Shown piece by piece: positions 45,840 to 58,552 of a stretch of 64,000 bases of DNA; the stretch's first letter is position 1, and every line of letters starts with the position of its first letter. The stretch is taken from the NCBI RefSeq assembly GCF_016801865.2, contig NC_068938.1, forward strand, positions 53,912,950 to 53,976,949, in the 5' to 3' direction. The DNA comes from Culex pipiens pallens (lineage: Eukaryota; Arthropoda; Insecta; Diptera; Culicidae). The notes beneath the pieces are model-generated. The model had not been told where the DNA came from, did not search any database, and saw only the letters and a program-made list of their open reading frames with translations. Made by a program: the position numbers and the translations under genes.

Positions 45840-47990
45840 TAATAAAATATGAGTGGAGTGATTTTTAGATTTTTTTTTTAATTCTTTCAAATTAATTTAT
45901 TCATTTTCAGTAAACATTTTCATTTGATTTTCCATTCTTTCAAACATAAGTAGCTTTTCAAAATGTTTTATATTCTTGCAAAATAACTTATATTCTTTCT
46001 AAAGAATTAATTCTTGTTTTAAATATTTTCTTGAAAATTTCCATTCATTCAAACATGATTATTTCTGTAAATAGTTTTATGAGATTTTTATAATTGCAAA
46101 CCTTGCTGCAAACATATTTTTACAGTTTTTCAAATCAGTGTCTCTTGCTTTTTTTATTCTTGTTTAAAATTTTTAATGCAATAGTTTCAACACGATTTTT
46201 GTAATATTTTTATAAATTTTTCAATTCTTTCAAACAATTTAATATTGTTTCAGTTTTTTTGTGTGAGTTCTTCAATATAGACAGATTTCAATATAAGATT
46301 TTTGTTTAATTCAAACATTATTTTACAGCTTTTTAAATAACAGCTTTTTAAATAAAAATATCATGTCCCAATTTTTCAACGAGTTTGTCTTTTCTTTAAA
46401 ACGTAAGTAGTTATTTTAAAAATTTTATGTAAAAAAGCCTGAACAAACAAACAAAAGTTTCAGAACTTCATTATTGCAAAATAATTTATTCTTGTTTCTG
46501 AAATAGCTTTAATTTTTGAAACATTAGTTTTGCGAGATTTATATTCAAGGAGCGGCCGTGGCTGACTGGTTACGGTGTTCGCTTTGTAAGCGAATGGTTC
46601 TGGGTTCGATGCCCATCTGCTCCCAACGAGAAAGTTAAAGAACACAGAAATTTGAAATGATGAATATGAACGAAAAATCAAAGTCGCTCGAGGCGGGGTT
46701 CGATCCCCCGTCCTTTGGATTGGTAAGCAAAAATGCTAACCACTAGGCCATGACGACTTGGTGTGATTGGATTGGAATTAGGAATACTGTTACAGAGAGC
46801 GAGTTGTGGCGCTATAACCACGGCAAATAGTGTCCAGGGCATTCGTGGAAATACAATGTCCCATCCCAGAGGGTCCCGGAGTACCAAACCTTCTTAGCAT
46901 GGTGCTCCCAACGAATACAACCAAATCTTGGAGCGTATGGTGGTGTGTCCCCACGCTTCTTCCTCCCCTGTCGATTCAGAATTGTGTTGTTGTTCGAACA
47001 CTCAGTGCTCAAACTCAACCCAATTACGAGTCATCTCTGCGATACGGCTTTACGCAGTAGGCCTGGCCGCTTTAACGCTTGTGATGTTTCAATGCATTCT
47101 AATGCAATGGCGCACTACAAATGTTAATAAATGACAAGAAGAGTGCTAGGCGTCATCTAACCTAAGGCACTCTCCAGGATCCCTTCGAAAGATTGGCTGC
47201 GCTAGGGTCTGATTAGATTAGATTAGATTAGTTTTGCGAGATTTATATTCGAATTCGAACGTTTTTTTATGGTAAATTAATCAAAGCATAATTAAAAAAA
47301 AAATCTCAGTTATCTCCATGTATATATTGTATTCATCACGATTTCTATAAAATTTCTGTTAGATTTTCCATCTTTCAAAATAATTAAATCTTCTTTCAGT
47401 TTTTGGTGAGAGTTTTCCATTCTTAAACAGTTCAGACAGCCAGATAGACAGTTAGATTATTTAAAATTAGATTTTTTTTTCAATTCAAACATTTTTTCAT
47501 CCAGAACATCTTGTCTCAGTTTTTTGCGATTTTGTATTTTCTTTCAGACATGAGCAAGTTTTATTGGAAAAATTCTGTACTCAAACTTTTTTTTTCAGAA
47601 CTTTCTATTTTTTTTTTCAAAATAATTCATTCTTATTTCTGTAAACTCACAGGAATTCACAATTAATTATTATCGTCTCAGTTTTTCATTTAATTGGTTC
47701 AAATTGATTTCTGTAATATTTTTGTATTTTCCATTTTTTCCTTAAAAAAAACTATTTTCAGTTCTGTGAACAGTTCTTTTGATAGTCCGATGAGATTTTT
47801 TTAGTTAAACATCTTACAGTTTTTAAGCTAGTTTTTTTTCTATTCTTTCAATCATGAGCAGTTATTTAAAAAGTTCTATAAGAAAAAAAAATATACCTCG
47901 AACATATTTTAAATAATTTTATAATAGATCTTTAAAAAAATGTGTTATTATTTCTGTAATGTTTTTTGTGAGTTTTTTTTTGTTAAATAA
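45840..47990. repeat. decayed T-rich tandem repeat, split by a SINE
   Basis: A loose unit built on TTTTCCATTCTTTCAAACAT, GAGCAGTTATTT and GTTCTATAAGATTTTT recurs many times at irregular spacing of about 60-80 bp, e.g. near 45938, 46035, 46215, 47410, 47535 and 47845. Individual copies are heavily diverged. The insertion 46547-47226 interrupts it. Confidence 0.6.
46547..47226 (+). mobile_element. composite SINE with opposed tRNA heads and a (GATTA)n tail
   Basis: Flanked by a 24-bp target duplication (46523-46546 and 47227-47250, containing GTTTTGCGAGATTTATATTC). The left head (about 46550-46625) is tRNA-like with anticodon loop TTTGTAA (TGT) and B-box GGTTCGATGCC. An opposed tRNA-like block (about 46680-46765) reads on the minus strand. 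Both match the SINE at 4936. The 3' body of about 430 bp (46793-47210) is entirely different from that copy and ends in GATTAGATTAGATTA, a short terminal repeat typical of some LINEs. This suggests the head was joined to another LINE's 3' end. Confidence 0.85.
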
Positions 47991-48239
47991 TATTTTCGTA
48001 TTTTTCGAAATCATTTTATTTTTAGGTACGCGCAAAATTAATTCGTTGGTTCAAAGAGCTGTTTAAGTTTCGATTTGAACCTTGTGTAATAGAGGCATTC
48101 CGCAATAACTTTTCTATAGGGTGACATTTTTCCTGGATTTGCCCATCAAAATTATTGTATTATTAACTTTCGGCCTTACCTTCGATTTTTGCCAACGCAA
48201 CTTTTTGTTCACTTTCGATTTAATTTTTAATTTTTTAGG

Positions 48240-48540
48240 TGTCCCATTTTTTTACAATTCAAATGATAATGGTGTCATTTATAGCAGAAAATGTGAAAAA
48301 CAAGAAAAAATTGGAAAAGTGACTGCAAACACATTAAAAATTAGAAATGTAAAATGTAATGATAGGAGGTAGTAGAATAGGCCAAATAGTAATAAAAACA
48401 AACATAAACTCAACCAGATAAATAAATGCAAATTAAAATACTTGAAATAAAACAAGAAAAACATAAAATAAGAGAAGTAAAGTTTTTCGTAGAACACTTG
48501 CTTAAAATGAACTCCTGAACACGGGAAAAATAAAACAAAT
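48240..48540 (-). repeat. dispersed repeat, inverted copy of 33590-33850
   Basis: Contains GTAATGATAGGAGGTAGTAG and AGTAAAGTTTTTCGTAGAAC, reverse complements of the segment at 33.6 kb. Diverged and AT-rich; class unknown. Confidence 0.7.
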
Positions 48541-51500
48541 ATTAGGAAGCAAAAGGTTAAATGATTTTACTCGAAATCACAAAAACAAAGTTTTCCAGCG
48601 AACTTTTCGGTAGCCAGCTCAAAACCGCGCAATGAACATTCGGCGTTGATGACTGATTGTGCTGCAAAGAGGGTGATGCTGGAGATCTGGAACTTCAGAG
48701 CACTGCTGCAGCTGACCCAACAACACGACACAGCGACTACGCCCGTGAGGATTACCTAATATCCTGTTGCTTTTTTTTCGCGTGGCTCGCGGGAGCATAT
48801 GTTTAACGCCGCCAGATCCATCAGCACGAGAAAGGCGTTTTTCGGTTGCCTTCTTTTTTTCGACATTTTCTCGACAATCTGTTTATTTTTTTCGCGAGCT
48901 TATTCCCGGTTTCAGCGAATTTTGGTTGGGTTTGTTACGAGAGAGCGGAGCCCGATGATGCAGCGCGCCGCGAACGGTAACAGAACTTTAAAAGCATTTC
49001 TGGTTTTGAGCAGCAGCAGTATTGATTGTGCAGAGAGTGGTAGAGTAATGAAAGGTGACAGTAATTGGCTTGATTTCTGGGTATCAACAGATATCGACGG
49101 AGACGTAAAGATAGGTTACTAGTGGGACTGTACGCTGGGGTTCAGTACATTGGGGTCAATCGATTTTCGGTGGTCACTTGTTTGCGCCACTAATTAGTGG
49201 AATCAGCTGGTGAAAATTTTTGAGTACTTTTGGCGTCTCATAGGAGTTGTAATTTGTGTTACTCTGTTGCCATGTTTCTTAATTATTGGTTATATTTTAT
49301 TTCTTCACAAGATCAAGTTAAAGTAAAATGATTTATGAATTATAACTTGTTTGAAAACCATTATCATTTTTTCAATAGGCTATTAAAGTTATAACTGAGA
49401 AGTTTTACAACCAATTTGAAGCGCCAAAACCTTGACATAATCGATGTCCGGTCACCACGGAGGAGCCCCGCCAGTTTATGGCCGCCGGTAATTTCCGAAA
49501 CGTGCCAAACTTTGCGATCATCAAATCCCAATCCCACCCTATATATTCCGCACAAACTTCCTGACATGCATCACGACATGTCACGCAGCTTGAAGCCTTC
49601 GGACGAAATTCTCCAAAGCATCTTCCCCCTTGTCAGAATGGCAAATTTCGGCTCAGCACGACACAACCGGATAATTTACAGCACACGCGGAATTCAGTAA
49701 CAACATTTCAAAAGGGCGAAACCTACGATCCTGCCATTTCGGGAAAATCAACATTCCAAATTTGGCAATTCCGATCAATTCCTATTTCCACACAAAAGCA
49801 TGAAAACCATCAATTTTGTCAAAACGTAATAGAAAATAGCAATAATTTCATCATAGAGAGCAATTTGAAATTAATTAAGGTGTTTTTGCTATTAAAAATT
49901 GAGAAAAACAAATTACGCCTTTTTGAAGAGCGTGCCTCCATTTTCGCCCCACCGTATTCGCCACCCACTCAACCAAAACAACGGTTTAGCCCGTCAGGTT
50001 ACGCCGCAAAGCAAAAGTAAACAACAGATTCGCCCTTTTGTTTTTTGTTCATTTTTCGGGTTTTTAAAGAAAAAAGTGGTGAAACAACTATTTTATCATT
50101 GTGAAACGTTACAGTCAGTGATAATACAGTGATATTTGCAACCTCAGTGATAAAAAAATTGGTCTAGAAAGCCTTCAGACGGAGTCCGATTCAGGCCAAG
50201 AATCGTTGAGCCAGGATACACCGTAAGTAGCAAGTTGGTTTGACGATGTGGTCTATATTGAAGTGACGTTCCTTGGGGTGTCCCCGCCGGAAGTGGGAGA
50301 CATGGCACCTGACGACTAGGCCACCCCGCGACACCATCCTGCCTTCTCTATCTTTGCATAGCTTCAATGGTTACGGAGGCGATGATTTTGTACGGCATTC
50401 CTCCTAAACCTCCCTACACTAACTTTTTGTCCTGCAACAGAATCCCCGGATGTTCCAAGAACCGGTAAATTATGGACCTTCATATCTAGATTGTGAATCC
50501 AGACCAGATCCGATACTACAATAATTGAAATTAAAAAGTTATGTATTTATGATCATACAAATCTGTGTTTGTTGTGGAATTGTGGTCAGAGACATCAGAA
50601 ACATACATTTTGATCCATTTTGAGGATTGTCAGGTTAAAATTCACTAAATTATAACGAAAATTTGGTGTTTCTAAATATACGTCGGAACTTGCAGAAAAC
50701 ACTACATTCGCCCCTCGTGATTGGATGAAAACACAAGGGCGGAAACTCAATTTGGTTTGTTTTGATTGATGTTGTTGATTAGCCCTTTTGTTTTTTGCTT
50801 GTAAAACTACGTATTTTCGGAATTTTGTGATGATGGAGGGTGTTTTAGGATCAGTTTTGTTCGCTTTATATGATTCTGACAAAAACTCAGTTTGTTTACA
50901 TCCGAGGGTTTCGCCCTATTGAAAAGTTGTTACTGAATTACCCAAACATTGACGGCTTCCTGATTGTCCGGCGGCCACACCGTAAAACGATCATCTCCCG
51001 CTCTCTTCTAGAAGGCAGACGGATCTTCTTCATGTTGAGCGGACCTGGGACAAAAAACAACACCCCAAGGGACAGTATCAACGATGTTTAGCTGAATCAG
51101 CGGAGAGGACTGTAATTCTAGATTATCGTATTTTCAAGAGGTTTTCAAGAGGGTTAAACCGAAGTTACCAACGCACCCCCTTTTTTAATAAGTAAAAAAC
51201 GACTCAGCTGGCAACAAATTTAACGCCACACTTGACGCCAAGAATCCCTCGCGCGGAGAAGTGCTGTCTTGCCTTGCCCAGAAAAAAAACGCTGTTTTAT
51301 GTGGTCATTCCAATTAACCGTTGGACCACGCTGCTGTGTCATTCAAGATCCTCAACTGGCGGGCACGAACTTGCGAAGTTTTCTTTTATGATTTTGTCCG
51401 ACACTTCTGCTTTGGGTTCGCGAGATCATCACCGCGTGTACTACAAGTCAAGGATGACTCCTCAATCCTTTAATTTGACCACACAAAAAATCTTCCGTAA

Positions 51501-52297
51501 TTCTAGCGGTTTGTGACAGACCACCTGACAGGTGCGGGGATTAACGAGTTCACCTTCTGATTAGTTCCAGACGGGGGATTTTGGAAGATCTTATTCGGTA
51601 TGGACGAAAAATTCACGGGAGCCTATCGGCGATATTAATCATTAATCTGCCGCTGGGCTTCTTCCTTCATTATGGGTTGGAAATAATTAGTTTCGGGTTG
51701 GTTGGCAAAGTTCGTGCAGCTTCCTCGTACGAAATTAATTTCTTGGACGTCTGCTTAGGTCTTGTGGAATTAATTGCACTTTAGGCTAGCACTAACGACT
51801 TCTGGTATCTACGAACGCAAGTTTAGTATGGAAGGACACAAGTTGTATGAAAACTCAAGCTGATGTGCAAGCTTCCGAAAATGAGAGATCAACCTCCAAG
51901 AGTGCATACTAAACATGTTTCGAGTATGCTCGTCAGACACATAAAAGAATTTTGGATTAGATAAATGGTTTAATTACTAAGCAGTGTTCATTAGACTGGT
52001 TGAACCTGGGGTCACTAAGCGTTTTAATCTTGGTCTTATACAGAGCTCGAACCCCAAGTTTGATCCCAAGTTTAAGATTTCTTGAACACAAATCTCATTT
52101 AGAATTATTTTTTTCAAGTTTTAATTTTGAAGTACACCCGATGGTTTGACAAATACTGTTGTCAAATGAATGGGGTCACTTTTTAGTTTGACACCTCTTT
52201 TACACGGAGTTCACACACACTACCAAACGTCTGTTTTGATAGTGTGCGTGAGCGCCGTGTAAAAGTGACAGTTCGTTACTTTTTAGTTTGACTTTGG
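48541..52297. other. no convincing gene; possible isolated exon signals near 50.1-50.5 kb
   Basis: Mostly non-repetitive. At 50125-50221 a frame without ATG ends at a good donor (CACC/GTAAGTAGC). A possible acceptor (CCTGCAACAG, about 50442) is followed by a 25-bp piece ending in a donor-like GTAAAT, and the frame continues across. No domain is recognisable, so this is not called a gene. A block around ATTCGCCCTTTTGTTTTTTG (50025) recurs in part near 50785 in the same direction. A short inverted and direct repeat (ACTTTTTAGTTTGAC at about 52180 and 52278) lies just before the next foldback. Confidence 0.4.
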
Positions 52298-53857
52298 AGC
52301 AATTCCGCCTCAAATCAGGAATTTTTCTGGTACTTTTGTACCCGACCCTCTCCGATTTCAATGAAACTTTTTAGACATGTTATCCTAGGCCTATATAAGC
52401 CATTTTTGTGTATATGGAGCCAGTTGCACTCGAAAATGACATTTGAGAAGGGCGTAAGTAATTTAAATATTTTTGTATTTTGTAATTTAAAAATTACTGT
52501 AACTCAAAGCCGTTGCATCGTATCAAAAAGTGGTCAAAGACAAACTTGTAGGAAATTGGACGGGCTTTCTGAAAAAAATACACTGAAAGAAAAATACACG
52601 CCAATTCCATGAGATTTTTTAATTTTTAAGTTTAAAAGTTAAATTTGAAGGTGATGTCACGATTTTTTTTCGTTCAAAATTTTTGAGGAAATAGCCTAAA
52701 ATGTAACAAAAAGACTCACGAAAAATGCAGGATGGTATGTCTCTCCTAAAAAAATACAAAAATCATTTACTAAAACTGTTTTTTTTTGAAAAGTGGTCTA
52801 AACGTCAAAATTTTCAAAAACCGATAGTGGGAATCGATTCTTCAGACAATTTTACATAAAAGTCTCCATATTGACCATTGTCCTATGTCCAATCCTTGTG
52901 AAGATACAGTGGTTTTAAAAATAAAAATGTTGAAAAAATACGGTTTTTTAGCGGATTTTGGCAATTTTTATATGACAGACTTGTTTTTTCAGTCTTGAAA
53001 ATATTTTTACCGGAGAGCTCGTCCAATTTCCCATACGTTTGCCTTTAACAGCATTTGAATTGGATGTATGGGCTTACAGATAGAACCTTTATTATATTGC
53101 TCATAACTGAGAATAGCAAGGAGAAAAGTATATTTTTTTCAGTGTGGTTGAAACCTGGAAAGTAAATAAGCTTACGTAAATATTAAAACGAGTCAAATTA
53201 AAAAGCTGTTAAAGGCAAACTTATAGAAAATTGGACGAACTTTCCGGTAAAAATATTTTTGAAACTGAAAAATCAAGCCTGTCATTTAGAAAATGCGAAA
53301 AACCATCAAAAAACCTAATTTTTCAACATTTTTATTTTTAAAACCGCTTTATCTTCACAAGGATTGGAAATATGACAATGGTCAATATGGAGACTTTTAT
53401 GTAAAATTGTCTGGGGAATCGGTTCCCACCATCGGTTTTTGAAAATTATGACGTTTAGACCAAAAAAAACAGTTTTAGTAAATGATTTTTGTATTTTTTT
53501 AGGAGAGGCATACCATCCTGCATTTTTCGTGAGTCTTTTTGTTACATTTTAGGCTATTTCCTCAAAAATTTTGAACGAAAAAAAATCGTGACATCGCCTT
53601 CAAATTTAACTTTTAAACATAAAAATTAAAAAATCTCATGGAATTGGCGTGTATTTTTCTTGCAGTATATTTTTTTCAGAAAGCTTGTCCAATTTCTTAC
53701 AAGTTTGTCTTTGACCAATTTTTGATACGATGCAACGGCTTTGAGTTACAGTAATTTTTAAACTACAAAATAAAAAAAATATTCAAATTACTTACGCCCT
53801 TCTCAAATGTTTATAGTGCAACTGGCTCCATATACACAAAAATGGCTTATATAGGCC
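52298..53857. mobile_element. 1.56-kb foldback, most complete copy of its family
   Basis: The left arm starts AGCAATTCCGCCTCAAATCA and includes CCCTCTCCGATTTCAATGAA (52349). The complementary arm ends near 53857 with GGCTTATATAGGCCTAGGTT, missing the outer 60 or so bases. The arms are similar throughout; the centre lies near 53090-53200. Related copies are at 2668-3595 and 30985-33128. Non-coding. Confidence 0.8.
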
Positions 53858-56800
53858 TAGGTTAACCAACGGGGTACAAACTAAAAAAGTGTCAATCGAA
53901 AAAGTAACCAACCACCGGGGGTTGAGTGTACCTTATTAACCTAAATTTCGTATATTATAGATTTTAAATCTTTCTTTGTTCTGCAGCTGAACCAATATTC
54001 TGTCATTTAGAGTTGCAAATTTATTGGGTTGTGCTGATAATACAAGTTCTCTAAACTTTGTTGACCCAAAGATTATCTTAACTGCGAACAAGAAATCCTT
54101 TTGAAACTTCCTGGATATTTTTCTCAATCACTTGAATCTTTCAAAAGAAGTTTCATCGACATTCTCATCACATACCCATAGAATCACTCCGCGACGTGAC
54201 TTGGCCCCACTATTGATTTTATGTAAGCTCCTGGCGCGCGGTAGCTTAGTGAGCATGGCTGCGTGCGTGTGGTCACCGGGCAAATCCTTAAAAGCTCATC
54301 ACCATCACCATTAGTGGGGTGGGTGTGTGCCCAAGTCGGGGCTGAGAAAGGCTTTTCTGGCGGTGGAGTCAAACTTGTTACCTCAATGATCATAATTCAT
54401 ATTCACGGCTTGCTCCAAACCGACCAAGACTAGAAGATAAAGATGTGTCACAACACGCGTGACACACATACGGGAGATTAGAGGCCCCCGGTGAAGAGCA
54501 TCGCCGTAGGTTCGTGATCATCATTACGAGCTTTACCGTAAATATCGGGTATATGTCAAATACGTGACCGGGGCACATGTAGCTGGAAGGGTCAGGCGGG
54601 GTCAAGCAGTGTTTGCTTTACAAAATTATGACATTTCTTGTGGTGGGTTGGTCAACTCACCGCAGGATCACCACCAGGACAACACTTGGTATTGATGACA
54701 CGAACAACGACCGATCACGTATGATCGTAATATAATCGGTGATCACAAGTCAGCCGTTGTATTATTCAAACCACGTCAATACTAGGGAAGGTCGTCCAGC
54801 AAGTCGTGTCGACTTGGTCGATTTTTCGTCCGGCCTCTAATTGGATGGGTCTTGATTGCCTCCGGATTCTCAGCTCAACAATGAATGGTAAGTCGCTGCC
54901 ACAGAGTTTCCTCAATTACTAATCCAAAACTGGTCATTTGCTCATGTTGGGTAATCGGCACTGGAACACGATCTTCATGTTTGTGGAACTGTAATCTGTA
55001 GCGCCGGGAGAAAGGTTGTTCGGTTGTACTCCGTTCACTATTGATGGTACTTACCGTCTCGTTCGTAACAAGATGAACCACAATGACAAGCTTTGTTTCC
55101 TTCGATCATAACCGCATACATGTCCTACCTGAGCTTGATCGGTAAACATTCAATAAGTCTAATTTATAGGTTGGACAATGTTGCCTTCACTGAACGACTC
55201 TGGCGGGGAGACACGTGTCAATTATAGCGCTCAAATTTGAATGTCAACAGTGCCGAACGGCGTTTACGACGCGTTGAGATGCCTCAGGTGGACGCGGGAA
55301 ATTCCGCACGTTAGCTCTATTCAATAATTAAGGCAGCGTAACGAATTTGACCAGCAACTAAGAGCGAGGTAAGAGGGGCCCTAGAGCTTCACGGGGCGAT
55401 AAAGGGCAGAAGACCGCCACCGATCGTAGGGCCCCCATCCGTCCAGCCGTTGTCGGATGACCGTCAGGGAACCTTGTGAACCGAGAGATAAAATCATTGC
55501 TGGCCGGCCGGAGAGGGCACTCAAATTGCAGCCTTCTTTCGCTTGAAGACTGTTTTTTTCGCTGTGTTTTTGTTGTTGTTTGGTGGTCGATGCTCTGACT
55601 GTGACGCCATTGAAAGGACACATCCCCGGACCGGACCGGCAACACACATGTGACGATGCTCTTGGAGATTTGAAGATGTGATGCGGCAAAGGCCAAACTT
55701 TTTACAATGCCGCGGCCGCCGGTTTGGTGTTCCAAACAGGTTCTGAAGCGCATCGTGTGATGCGCCAAATTTTTAGATTATTGGTTTGGGCCACACGTGG
55801 CCTGTAGGGATTGTACGTGGTAATTTGAGTTTTGATTACTTGACAACGTTGTGAACTGGTCAATGACATGCATTCTAGACATTGATATATTACTATTTTA
55901 CAACTTAATAAAGAGAACACTTACATACTTTTAAAACTTGTATTGATTAAGTTTGTATATAACGCTTAAAATTAATATAAAAATTATTCAAAATTAATTC
56001 TGTTGCATGAACCCATGACAAGGTCACTCGCGTAGCAAGTCACGAAATAATTCAATTAAGCTCAACATGACACCAGCTGTACCGCACAATGCACCGTTAG
56101 TGCTCATCAAACCATAGCACTAAAACATTAACAATACGACCCTTCTCCAAAGTCAAGCCAGAAGTTCCCACCGTAAAGTCTTTCGATTGATTTCAAATTA
56201 GTATTCATCTTTGGGCAGCACCCTCTAGAGACTGGTGCCTAAACAAAACCGCCCTGGGCGCACAATTTGTCAGACAAACTTCATGCAAAAATGTGCCCCC
56301 CTAAAAGGCATCTGTGCATTGTGTATAAGCTTCGTTAGTTCTAGCAAAGCTTTTTCTCACACATTAAACTGCTTTTAACTTTTTATTATGAACTGTGTTA
56401 TCTAAAGCTGGGTGTATTTATGCTATCTCCGCTGGTGCGTGCATAAATCGGTCGTTCCCATGCAAAAAAATGTACCCCTCAGTTGAATTCCGCTGGGTGG
56501 TAGATAACAGGGCTGTTCAGTTATCTTGAAAGCGTCATCTACAAAAGTCTCGGCTGAAGTACAAAACATAATGACCACATCTAAGCCCAAGTATCAATTG
56601 GAATCGACTTGAATGCCCCCGAGGCGACAAACCTGATTTATTTCCCTACAGCCACGAAAACATTAAAAAAAACGGCCAACCTTCACGGCGGATCAACCTG
56701 AGCATCCCTCCAACTTCCACTTTACTCATTATGTGAGGGCCTCTGAATGGGCCGCTGATGTGACATGATTTATAGGATTCCCAAAGCTCGTGCTACGGCG

Positions 56801-57894
56801 CCGACCCCTCGTAACCGATCTCGTGAGCCACCAGAACCGTGACCTTGGCCATCTAAAACGGCGCCACGGAATGCATGTGACTGTTTTGGGGAAGCCCTTT
56901 GAGATCTCTAGCGCGGCTGGTTGTTGTGGGGCGTTTAGGTTTGGAATGGTTTGCTTTTGTACTAGTGACGGCAATTTGTTGAAGAAGAAAGTAGAGTAGA
57001 CACCAAGGGACAATTAAAAAAAGTATAAAATTAAGGTATCTAAATGTCGAACTAAAGGATCCAATCCTGATACAATCTGATTTTATAAATAGTCAAACTT
57101 TGTTGTAAATAAATATGTATTGCTTATTGCGAGATAAAATCACGTTTCTCCTTCGCTGTGAGTGACAGGAGATTATTGCCGCCTAACTACCGCAGAGTAA
57201 AAATCAGCAAGTTGAACTGAAATTCTGCGTTGATTTGGCTGTCAACTTGGTTTGTTTTGAATATTTTCCAAAAAGTCAGCTGTAAACTCAAGGCAACCTT
57301 TGACAACAGCCAAAAAATTGTTCTGCGGATGTCATGCGGCTGTCATGCGACCATTATCTTGCGGTCGTATCGCCGCACGTGAACTCTAATTATTGACGCC
57401 CTGCAGTAATAAATATAGGCAGTAGGCCAATAACTTGAGGCAGGGTTGTCAGATCATTGAACTTCTGCACTCGTTTAGAAGGTATTTTCATAACCTATCT
57501 AATGATAGGTCGGATGATGGATTCGGACTTTGTTTACGTATAAATGAGCAAGGATTAACCCAAATACATGGAAAATAAATACAAAATATAGATTCTAGGA
57601 TAGAATTGAGAGATAAGCGAGAATAATCTAGACTTTTTCTTTATTAGGTCTTATCAATAAATCTGGAGCAACGCCAGAAAAGGCGGATTAGCATTTGGAC
57701 AGTTTGAACTATTTTGCTAATTCTCAAGCTTCAGGAAACTTGTTCACAAAACTCGAAATTTAAAACAATAGCTGGCATACCCAGCTACCTCTCAACACTT
57801 CGGGGTTTGCTAAATAGTTACTCGTTGTCTTGGAATTTGCAAAATAGTTGCAGCTGTCAAAATTTTAATGCGCCCTTTTTAAATGTTGCTCGAG
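53858..57894. other. no recognisable gene
   Basis: About 4 kb without a repeat, RNA or coding signature I can support. The frames near 55358-55768 and 56729-57013 run antiparallel to other frames and lack domains. Confidence 0.45.
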
Positions 57895-57997
57895 AAATGT
57901 AAACATTGAGTGAATCCCGCTTATTCTGTTGGACATTGACATAAGGTGTGAAAGGGATACACTCAATGTTTACATGTTTCTAGGACGTTATCAAAAA
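57895..57997. mobile_element. hairpin MITE, second copy of the 4472-4624 family
   Basis: TGTAAACATTGAGTGAATCC faces GGATACACTCAATGTTTACA; the spacer ACATTGACATAAGGTGTGAA matches the 4.5-kb copy. The left outer arm is lost, while the right outer arm (GTTATCAAAAAAAGAC) is kept. Confidence 0.75.
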
Positions 57998-58102
57998 AAG
58001 ACGAGAAATGAACTCTTGTTTTGCATGAAAAATTCGTGCACGTATTTAAATTTACTAGTGAAAGCAGAATAAACATTGTTCATTTTTGAAAATTTGCGTG
58101 CA

Positions 58103-58552
58103 TATTGTCGTTGTGCTATCTTGTCGCACGTTGCTTTATGACGTTTCGAAAAGAATGCGTTTTATTATTTGACCTTGAATAAACAAAACCATAGAGCACG
58201 CAATGTAAACAATAACAAACACGTTTTGTTTCGTTGACCATTCTGTACATTGTTCCGAAGTTGGTTGAATTTGGTTGCCGGAGTCCCGAGTTATAATTAC
58301 AAATGTTTACAGGCAACTGTTGTTGCACTTACAGCAATTTTCAGGGTGTGTCAAGATAGCACGACAAGATTTAACTTCTTTCAAAAAAGAGACAACAAAG
58401 CATAGTGTTTTTTTTGTTTTTATTGAATATCTCAGGATTTTAATCAATTTTGGAGATATCTGAACTCTGAAGGTCAAAAGGTGAGGTATAGCTTTCGTAA
58501 CTCAATTTGGCTCAAAATGCATGTGCGACAAGATAGCACGACAAAGATGAAA
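58103..58552 (+). mobile_element. 0.45-kb GTGCTATCTTGT-type element, copy 2
   Basis: GTGCTATCTTGTCGCACG at 58113, an internal inverted copy (TCAAGATAGCACGAC, about 58350), and a terminal ACAAGATAGCACGAC at 58528. The body shares AATAAACAAAACCATAGAGC and GTCCCGAGTTATAATTACAA with copy 1 at 37.1 kb. Non-coding. Confidence 0.85.

Noticed and set aside
46550..46625. Functional tRNA gene with TGT anticodon
   Set aside because: Linked to an opposed second tRNA-like block and a long body within one target duplication, so it is a SINE head.
47206..47230. Telomere-like GATTA repeat
   Set aside because: Only four to five units, ending exactly at a SINE target duplication; it is a retroposon tail. Insect telomere repeats are TTAGG.
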